Source: Chloranthus sessilifolius (Eukaryota; Streptophyta; Magnoliopsida; Chloranthales; Chloranthaceae). Taken from it: a stretch of DNA of 64,000 nt. The notes below the pieces were generated by a model. It made no database searches, was not told where the DNA came from, and was given only the letters and a program-made list of their open reading frames with translations. The stretch lies in the NCBI GenBank assembly GCA_021018995.1, contig CM037593.1:18501810-18565809 (forward strand), read 5' to 3'. Shown here one piece after another: positions 56,761-64,000 of this stretch (the stretch's first letter is position 1; each line of letters starts with the position of its first letter). The translations under genes were made by a program, and so were the position numbers.

Positions 56761-57903
56761 CAACCTGAGTAGGAACATTAATGGATGTCTCTTATACCCA
56801 TTCCAAATCAGCTTCATCCATATAAACTTCTCATGGTGCATTCTAATGGCATTCGATACATTTCGAAAACTAAATTTACCATAACTAGTTGGGATTCAGG
56901 CAATTCGATCTTTCGCTAATCTCTTTCTCTCTCATCTCTTCCTCTCTATATCTCTCTACACTGTTCTCTCTTTTTCTCTCTCTCTCTCTCCTTCGGTCTC
57001 CTCTTCGTAGTGATTCTGCAAAAGTTTGCCTCTATACAAGGTGCAACCACCAAAGTAATTTAGTCATTTAAAAAACTAAAATTAATATCAATTTTTTATT
57101 AATTTGGGCAACCACTTAAAAAGTGGGTGCAAGTAATGGCTCCCTTTTTCTTTTTGTGTTTTATTTTCCTTTAGTATATATTTTTCGTTAACTTATTAGT
57201 TGTTGAAATTCCGGTATCCTATATTTGCCTAGCGATGATATTGAAAATAAATAATATAAAGAAAATCAATCACCACTGCACACGAGATTTTTACGTGAAA
57301 ACCCAAAAGGGAAAAAATCACAGGATTTACGCCAGATCTAAGGCAACAAATACACTATGAGTTAAATGATTACAGAAAGTACCGAATGAATGCAGACTCT
57401 TTAGTCCTACCAAACATTTCCAAACCGCAATGCTAAAATCCACTACACGCCCCCACAGTTCTTCGATTTGTCGCCTTCAATCACCGAGTCGCACAATAGT
57501 CCACTCGTAGTCAAACAAGCTACAACAACACCTCAGATTCTACCAACGTCACTCGAATCCACGAGCCTAGACACGCTCGAAACTTCAAGCGCTATTCACT
57601 CTAAAAAAATAAAAATTGAATAGGTGCCTTTGAATAACCAAGAGATCTGATCAAAAGTTTCAAAGGCCAAAAAAATATTTTTCTCTCACAAAGACGACTG
57701 AGCAATAAAATATGGAAGAATAGAAGAATCTAAAGGTTCATAAGAAAATATTTATATTAGTTGTAACCCTAAGAAAAGATATGGAAGAATCTTTTTATGG
57801 AACTTATTTCATGATTGACCATCATTTTGGTTGTGCTCAACCACGAATATCTGAGAAGTTGACTACGAAAAGAAACGTGATCAACCATAAAAAAAGTTAC
57901 AAC
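56761..57903. other. Non-coding, traces of a dispersed repeat
   Basis: Pyrimidine-rich TCTCTC DNA lies near 56920-57000. The stretch 57270-57320 (TTTTTACGTGAAAACCC then AAAGGGAAAAAATCAC) resembles a word common in plant dispersed repeats, but no borders are visible. Short open frames have no domains. Confidence 0.4.
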
Positions 57904-57929
57904 CACTACGTGAAAATCGACAAAAAACA

Positions 57930-58345
57930 ACGGCCCAAAACCGTTGTAAATGTCATAAGCAACGGTTTTGAGCCGTTGCAAGGGCCGTTGTTTATAGAGC
58001 AGTGGTTATTGTAAACAACGGTCCGCAACCGTTGTTTATTTACCAGATAATCCACGGTCCATGTCCGTTGCAAACGAACAACGGTTTTAAGCCGTTGTTT
58101 TAACGAAAAAAATGGTTGTTATTTTTCTTCCGAAACCACGGTCTAAATCAGTGGTATATGTAAACAACGGTGACAAACCGTTGTTAATTTCCTCTGAGAA
58201 ACAACGGTTATGGGCCGTTGGTTGTGGCTGTTGCAAAATAACAACAATGTTAAGCCGTTGTTCCTAATGGGGAAAGTTTTTTTTTTTTGAAAACCACTAC
58301 TAAATCAGTGGTATATGAAAACAACTGGTATGGACCGTTATTTTT
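57930..58345. repeat. CACTA subterminal palindromic repeats (AACGG/CCGTT)
   Basis: Roughly ten units of the form ACAACGGn(5-12)CCGTTGTT plus ACCACGG / CAGTGGT variants. In CACTA elements such clusters are transposase binding sites. Confidence 0.8.
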
Positions 58346-58686
58346 TATTTTATTTTATTTTTTAATATGAAAAATTTTCATTTTTTTTACTATAATGAGA
58401 GCCATTTTATCTATTACAATTATTGTATCAACCACAGATCACTCTACAAGGGACAAAATTCATAATCCATTCAACTAAATGAAAAAATAATAAGCCAAAA
58501 ATAAAATCAACATCGTATTAATACATTCAACACCATCTCATTAAAATATTCAAAGATATTATATTAATATAGTCAACAATATCCTATAAATACATTCAAC
58601 AGTGCCTTAGAGCATGACTCGAATTGCTAATAAGCCCAATGGCAGAATTTTAATGTCTCATTGCTTGACACCTTTGATTGAGCACA

Positions 58687-58783
58687 TTTCAACTCGTTGT
58701 CAAGATGACTTTTCTTTTATGATTTGTCCGCCCACTTCTTGTGTGTTTTCAGCTTGCGCCTAGCTCCCATACCACGAGTTTTC
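58687..58783 (-). pseudogene. RPS23: Fragment of a 40S ribosomal protein S23 (uS12) gene, exon 2 start
   Basis: After an intron-like acceptor (ATGGCAG) the minus strand reads KTRGMGARRKLKTHKKWADKS, a stop, then KKSHLDNELK. Plant S23 begins MGKTRGMGAGRKLKTHRR and continues QRWADKSYKKSHLGNEWK. So this is the start of its second exon with four codons missing after THK, a stop in place of Tyr, and homology ending after about 33 codons. Because the acceptor site is kept, the copy came from genomic DNA and not from mRNA. S23 sits at the decoding centre of the small subunit, and this remnant cannot code for it. It lies inside the proposed CACTA element. Confidence 0.75.
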
Positions 58784-59536
58784 CTGCCATAAAAATAAAC
58801 TCAGTCACATTAATAAATTTCATAATAAAATGATACTCAAAATTTGCATGTGTGTTCAAGAAAACGGTTTATTGCCGACTTTGACCGATTTTCCCTACTT
58901 AGATACCCTTTGGGGATTATTGTCAACCTTTAGTTGAGCTACAACGCTAACCACATTTTCATTCCTTTCTAATTTCGGAAACTTAAACAAAATGTGAATG
59001 GGAAAACAAATAAATAAATAAATAACAACGAGAGAAATGCAACACAGCCAAATATCAAGCTACAATTGAAATCACTAAACTGGGCTTGAGGTCCAAGGTT
59101 CAATCTCAGATTTTATGTTGCCCAAAAATCAGAGAGAGAATCAAACTGATATAAGTAAAAAAAAATGATGGCACCAGTTCACTTATGAAACAGTGATGCC
59201 AAACAAAGAAGTCTAAGATATATATGCAAATAAAAATAGATAACGTCAAACCTGCTCATTACCACCTTCATATTCTAGAGGATTTAAAAGAAATAAGAAA
59301 TAATTGTAGTATATTAACAAAAAATCGGTAGGCCAAAGAGAAAATCAGGGGAGAAATCATCACAGAATGTAAGTCTAAAAATCCACATAGAGAATTGTGA
59401 TGTTTACTTGAGAATCGGGGACTCAACTCTAAAATAAAATTCTAAAGACAAATGGATGCATAAGACAAAAAATTTGTCATAACGAGTAATTGACCAGATA
59501 GTATCAGTCAATTGGAACTAATATTTTTACGTAGTG

Positions 59537-60620
59537 ATGCTACTTCTTTCTTTGAATCAAATTTGAATTAAATTAATTGTAAGGCTAATTGAGTAGTCTA
59601 ATTTACCTTGATCATACTCGCTAAGTTGGGGAATTGTGTATAATTTGGAAGGACAGAAATTAGTGATAAAGTGAAAAAAGAAAAAAAAAATTGATGAAAA
59701 ACTCTGTATTCAAAAAGTTTTTTGTGCGGACAAAAAGTTGTAATTTGGAGAATAAAAGGGACAAAATTCCGAGAAAAATCAAAAAAGAGATATTAGAAAA
59801 TTATGGAACTTAGAATTTTATTTTTTAGATTCACTTATATTTAGTTGGATTTAAAACTAAAAGGTGTTTAAATCTGGGCTCTAAATCGGACCCGGTGCCC
59901 TCTCTTTCAATTTAATAGGTCAAAGACCCCTGTCACAACAAAAAAGGAAAAGAAAAAAGGATGGGCTCGAGCCCTTTATTTTATGTAATCGGCCCAACAA
60001 AGTAAAATCTTGAAAAGAATCAAAATGATTTATGGTCATGTAGCAAGCCTACAGCTATCTTACACATAAAAGACTCAATCCTCTTTGTTTACTCAAAGGG
60101 GATTTGGGAAAGAAATCGGAATATAAAGGCGACTTATTAAGAAAAGGGCAAAAAAAAGATATTTTTGTTGCTATGGTCATGAGGTGTGTACTGCATCAGA
60201 GACCATGGTTGATTTTAAGCAACTAGTGTGGTTTATTCCCCATTTTCACTTAGTGACCCAAATTTTGGTTGGGTGAGCCAATGGCTCATTGCGGCGATGA
60301 TCCGATGTTTCATCGATCGGTATAGATGCAGTGAATAATGGACCTTGAGGCACACAGACTTTAAAGAGAATGGAAATCCATGCATATTTATATCAAGGTA
60401 CTCATGGCTACACAGCTGACAAGATGGCAAGTCAAAAATTGAACTAGCAAGGAAAAACAAGAACAACGCAAAATTTATTAAAAGTACATCTACAATATTT
60501 ATAGAGAAAACAACAATAATTAGACAAGTAGAAAAGTAAAACTAATATAATGAAAGCAAAATTATATATGTGAATCATTGCAATACCATACCTATACATA
60601 AAAGTTCTCAAATAAGTCAA
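59537..60620. other. Non-coding, no recognised feature
   Basis: AT-rich DNA. Short frames such as 60233-60466 and 60444-60671 on the minus strand show no domain or transit signal. Confidence 0.45.
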
Positions 60621-60733
60621 AGTTGCAATTCTAGTTCGCCAGTAATGCAGCCTTTTGTAGATGCAATCCATTTTAGAAATTCAAAAGCCACCTTAGCTCA
60701 AGTTGAAAAATCTTTATTTGAGGTTTCCTGCAA
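60620..60733 (-). other. Possible decayed exon, unrecognised
   Basis: On the minus strand, after TTTGCAG, the frame reads ETSNKDFST, a stop, then AKVAFEFLKWIASTKGCITG and ELELQL. The composition is protein-like and the acceptor is good, but the family is unknown. Similar candidates lie at 61295-61335 and 61456-61545, so this may be part of a decayed gene on the minus strand. Confidence 0.25.
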
Positions 60734-60847
60734 ACAGCCAATGAAATTTCCTTAGCCATAATGGTATAATGCATGCTTAGAAGTATAATAGTTCCAACAT
60801 ATCAAAAGCCTAGAAGTGAAATTCTCTCTATACGAAGGAAATTTTGT

Positions 60848-61272
60848 GACAATGTATTTGGCAATGGACCAGCTGAACAAAAGGGGTACGGCTCTGAGAA
60901 ATATGTGTCATGTTTAATAGTGAAGATGAATCGGTGAAACACCTATTTGTCCATTGCCCAGCTGCTAACATCTGGGATTGAATTCTCTAAGTGTTTGAAA
61001 TTTCTTGGTGCCTCCCTAACTCGTGCAAGGATTTATTGGATAGCTGGTGGGAGGTCAATATCTCAGGTTGGGAGAAAATTTTATGGGAGGTGGCTGTTTT
61101 GGTTGTCATGTGGGCAATTTGGTTGGAAAGGGATGAAAGAATATTTCGCGATAACTACAAAGGTACGCAGATGATTACAAAATTTGTCACTGAAAACATG
61201 TTTCAATGGGTGGAAGCAGAGAAGACTGAAGGGTATCATGTGTTGAAAAGAAAAGCTAAGTTATTAACATGA
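60848..61272 (+). mobile_element. LINE fragment, ORF2 zf-RVT region
   Basis: In several frames the plus strand reads QLNKRGTALRNMC, SVKHLFVHCPAANIWD and, in a longer frame, ILWEVAVLVVMWAIWLERDERIF. This is the zinc-binding and linker region at the ORF2 end of plant L1 LINEs (HLF.HC, W.IW.ER...RIF). It is a different subgroup from the two RNase H-bearing LINEs. It ends in RKAKLLT and a stop at 61272. The word AAAAGCTAAGTTATTAAC at its end is repeated at 61344-61361. Confidence 0.72.
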
Positions 61273-62216
61273 AAACAAAATCAGCATAAATTATGTACTA
61301 ACCTTCTTTGCCAAAGATCCTGGATGTATCAACTTCCATGTTAAAAAGCTAAGTTATTAACTCTTAAGAATTAAGACTTAGTAACTTCAAGATTTTAATA
61401 TGAAGATTATTATACCGCCACATTTTTTTCGATATGGATACACATATGCATTGGTATCAGTTTCCAGCAAATTCAGTTTGCTTTACAGTCTCCAAGAGTT
61501 CCTCTGTCAATGCAATCACCTGATCAAATGTTTCATTGGAAACAACTTATAAACAAAAAACTATAAGTGGTGATCAAATATGTGATCCAACAATGGTCAA
61601 GGATCAGATCTATAATAAGCTGGCATTCTTGCAACAACTGGCAGTAATTGTGTCTGCAATCCAGCTGAAATTACCTCAAACCATATTTGATTTAAGTCAA
61701 TTGCCTACCACTTCTAGCTCACATACAACTGGTTATACATACCCATAAAACTTAATTATATATGATTACACAAGAACTAAGCATTCACTCCAATAAAAAA
61801 AAAATAAACCAAACTACACAGAGTGAAGACTCAAATTACTACAACATTAATAAGAATTCCATTGTAGGCTTCCTCTATTCTGTAAAAAGATTAAAAAAAT
61901 GGCTTCTTTTATGTAAATCTAGAACTTGGAACTTGGTTGAGTGGAGATTTCTTCTGTTTTAGGTGATTTCAGGTGTGATTCTAGTGATTTGAAACATTTA
62001 GACTGCTAATGGCTGATTTGTTGGTTACAACAAATGAACTTGAATGGGCTGAGATGAAAGAAACTAGAGATGGAAACCAAAAACTTCAAAGGAATACTTC
62101 TTGTTCTTTTTGTAAATCTTGAGCTATAACAAATGATCGATAATTATAAAGGCTAGAAATTGGGTCGGAGAAGTGGGTACTTGTTTATATAGCAAGGGCA
62201 AGCATTGAATTTGATT
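61273..62216. other. Mostly non-coding, two weak exon candidates on the minus strand
   Basis: At 61295-61335 the minus strand reads MEVDTSRIFGKE before a donor-like AAG-GTTAGT. At about 61456-61545 it reads SNETFDQVIALTEELLETVK and QTEFAGN before a stop. Neither is recognised. The rest is AT-rich. Confidence 0.3.
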
Positions 62217-62334
62217 TGGAGTTAACACATGGCACATTGCCCTATTGCAGTCATTCCTTGTACTAGATCCAACAATACCTGTTGCAGCCATTCCTTGTAC
62301 TTTGGAGTTAACACATGGCACATTGCCCTTCAAT
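62217..62334. repeat. Imperfect tandem duplication, period about 83 bp
   Basis: TGGAGTTAACACATGGCACA occurs at 62217 and about 62300, each with TTGCAG(T/C)CATTCCTTGTACT nearby. Confidence 0.8.
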
Positions 62335-63318
62335 TCTTTCATCGCAAAGCAACCAACTTCGTAGGTAGATACACCAAGTGAATACTGCATTACTGCAGGT
62401 AAACCAGCCTATACAGGCCCACCAAAAAAAAAATCACATACAAACAGATATCAGCCACACTGCTAGAACCCCACACCCTTTAAAACTGCTTACTGCTGAG
62501 ACAGATTAACTGTTGAAAAAAATAAACCCTGCTAAAACACTCAAACAAGCATTTAAAAAAAAGACCTTTTGGGATGTAGTAATAGCTGAAATCATACCAA
62601 ACTGCTAGCACCTCCTACGAAGCTGGTTAAAACTCTCACTTAATTCCGGTGAGCTGAACTATTATTTCAACTAGCACCTCCTAATAATAAGGGGCATGAT
62701 GAAGGCCCCTTAAACCGTGATACCCACAGTTGAATTTGGGAATAATTAAAAAAAAAAAAGATGAATATATGTAGATAGATAATGAGGCCCTGCTAAGCAA
62801 GATAATGAGGCAATCAGGAAAACAATAGGTGTCCTTACATTGCTGAATATATGTAGATATCTTTCAATTCGGTTTTAAGCTCCTGGTGGTTGTTCTCCAA
62901 TCGAAAAATGCCTGCAAAGACCATGAAATCAAGATCGAGCTAATAAAGCCAAAAACGCATGTGAAGATTTATGTTCAAATCTTCTCACTAGATTTTTCAG
63001 GTTCTAGAAAAACTGAAGCAAAAAAATGGGTGATCCGGGCCGAGCCAATCAGGCTGAACAGAGCCAAACCAGACTGCCAACTGGTGCACTTGGCCTCCTC
63101 CCAAGGTCAAGTTTTTTGCTGACAGTAACTCAAGTTTTTTGCTGCTATTAAGTGCCATTTAAAAGGCAGAGCTGACAGTAACTCATGCTCTAATAAAATT
63201 TAAAATAAAAAATAAGTAATTCAAAATCCAAGTACCTCCAATGGAATAAAGAAACCAACCTGAGTCTAAAAAGGAGACTGCAAAACTCAAAAGATAATCG
63301 AAACTTTCACCCTATAGC
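62335..63318. other. Non-coding, downstream flank of the P0 pseudogene
   Basis: AT-rich DNA with CTAGCACCTCCTA twice (near 62608 and 62670). The frame 62886-63122 has no domain. Confidence 0.4.
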
Positions 63319-63702
63319 CTAATCAAAAAGACTGAAACCCATGTGATCATCAGACTCCTCAGTAGGCTCTTCCTTCTTCTCTTCCTCCTTTGCGGTCGTT
63401 GCCGGTGCTGCCCCAGAATCAGCAGTAGCAACAAGAGCCCACCTTCTCACCTTTTCTAATCAGTTCTACAGGTGTGATGATCTCAACCGTACCCTTGTTA
63501 ATTTTGGTTGGGATATTAAGCACCTAAAGAGAGAGGTGTTAGAACTTAGAGAGTTGGGAGACTATATAAAAGAGAATGAGAGGATAATAGATGTTTAGAA
63601 AACCTGAAAGAAGGATGTCTGTGAAGGATCCAATCCTGTGTTGCCAGATGGAACAATGACATCGATTGGAGCAACAAGTCCAACACGGGCAGGAGCGCCA
63701 AC
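63319..63702 (-). pseudogene. RPP0: 60S acidic ribosomal protein P0 gene, internally deleted copy with introns
   Basis: Reading the minus strand, an exon at 63702-63604 (33 codons) encodes [20 protein letters not shown] and [13 protein letters not shown]. After an 80-bp intron (63603-63524, GT...TTTAG) the next exon begins [20 protein letters not shown], then [10 protein letters not shown]. There it jumps to the acidic C-terminal tail ([16 protein letters not shown], then MGFSLFD, stop 63321-63319). Normal P0 has roughly 110 residues more between GEKVGS and the tail. The junction also shifts the frame, so translation stops after KVGSCCYC. The tail has HM for the usual DM before GFSLFD. P0 anchors the ribosomal stalk. 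This copy lacks the P1/P2-binding part and cannot work. Kept introns show it derives from genomic DNA. Confidence 0.85.
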
Positions 63703-64000
63703 CTGATAGCACATACAAAAAACTATGGTGTCAGCAGGCGAGATTTCATCTCCCAAATATCTAGGTAAAGTACAAAACAGAAAGCTCTATGGAAAAACAG
63801 TTGCTCTAATATATAATTAGGCATTCAACGGAAGTAATTCCACATAGTGCACAAAGGTTCAAAAAATAATGAAAAGAGGGAAATAGAATGATTAACCAAC
63901 AGTAATAAATGTACTGCAGAAAAAAAAAAAAAAAAAGGAACACTTAAGCAAGATAGAAAATACCCTTTTGACGTTGTTGATATCAAAATGTCTGTCCAAA
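63703..64000 (-). other. Putative upstream intron of the P0 pseudogene, continuing beyond the window
   Basis: An acceptor CAG precedes the 33-codon exon at 63702. The last 40 bases could be read as an exon ending NNVKR before a GTATTT, but they do not match the P0 residues expected before VGAPARVG, so I do not call an exon. Confidence 0.35.

Larger units (their letters stand above)
57904..59536. mobile_element. Probable non-autonomous CACTA (En/Spm) element carrying a host gene fragment
   Basis: The left end CACTACGTGAAAATCG is followed for about 430 bp by many AACAACGG / CCGTTGTT subterminal palindromes, the usual CACTA architecture. The proposed right end, ATTTTTACGTAGTG at 59523-59536, is the inverse of CACTACGTAAAAAT and matches the left end at 12 of 13 bases. 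The 3-bp flanks (AAC and ATG) do not match and the right side lacks the subterminal repeats, so the right border is tentative. No transposase is seen. A ribosomal S23 gene fragment lies inside. Confidence 0.55.

Noticed and set aside
57901-59539. Exact 3-bp target duplication for the CACTA element
   Set aside because: The flanks are AAC and ATG, so the right end remains tentative.
63961-64000. Upstream P0 exon at the window edge
   Set aside because: The reading LDRHFDINNVKR does not match the P0 sequence expected before VGAPARVG.

Overview
The window is nuclear DNA of a flowering plant. It is AT-rich and mostly transposable elements, with two intact, intronless plant genes: a DYW-class pentatricopeptide repeat (PPR) gene at 35420-37705 and a G-type lectin S-receptor-like kinase gene at 52261-54642. 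Plant L1-type LINEs with an RNase H domain, an Athila/Tat-like Ty3/gypsy element, a Ty1/copia element, a Mutator-like element, a CACTA end and hAT-type MITEs all point to an angiosperm. I cannot name the species.

Region 1 (1-21 kb) is one decayed plus-strand LINE split by two later insertions. The first is a minus-strand gypsy element (2066-13505) with two near-identical LTRs and the 5-bp target duplication GCGTG. The second is a 6.6-kb LTR-like unit (14413-20989), probably a solo LTR, with flanks TGCTC/TGCTT, which itself holds a 786-bp retroposon with an 18-bp target duplication. The LINE resumes after each insertion and ends in a (TAAA)n tail near 21.03 kb.

Region 2 (21-29.7 kb) has a hAT MITE with an exact 8-bp target duplication, a nearly complete minus-strand LINE (23091-28818) with an 18-bp target duplication, a tRNA-derived SINE and a long foldback element.

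Region 3 (29.9-38.2 kb) has a decayed Mutator-like element carrying a MuDR-type DNA-binding segment, a GRF-like zinc finger, minisatellites and a nested solo LTR. Its right end lies about 325 bp before the PPR start codon. The PPR gene follows, then a hAT MITE.

Region 4 (38-51.5 kb) is a MITE graveyard (foldback, Mutator-type and hAT-type repeats, often nested). It also holds an old, rearranged copia element whose LTR-gag part lies inverted against its other LTR.

Region 5 (51.5-64 kb) has the receptor kinase gene, more hAT MITEs, a CACTA-type end with subterminal palindromes beside a fragment of a ribosomal protein S23 gene, a LINE fragment, and at the right edge a broken copy of the ribosomal stalk protein P0 gene that still contains introns.

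The two intact genes have unrelated jobs: organelle RNA editing and cell-surface perception. They share only the transposon-rich setting. No tRNA or rRNA gene, CRISPR array or operon was seen.
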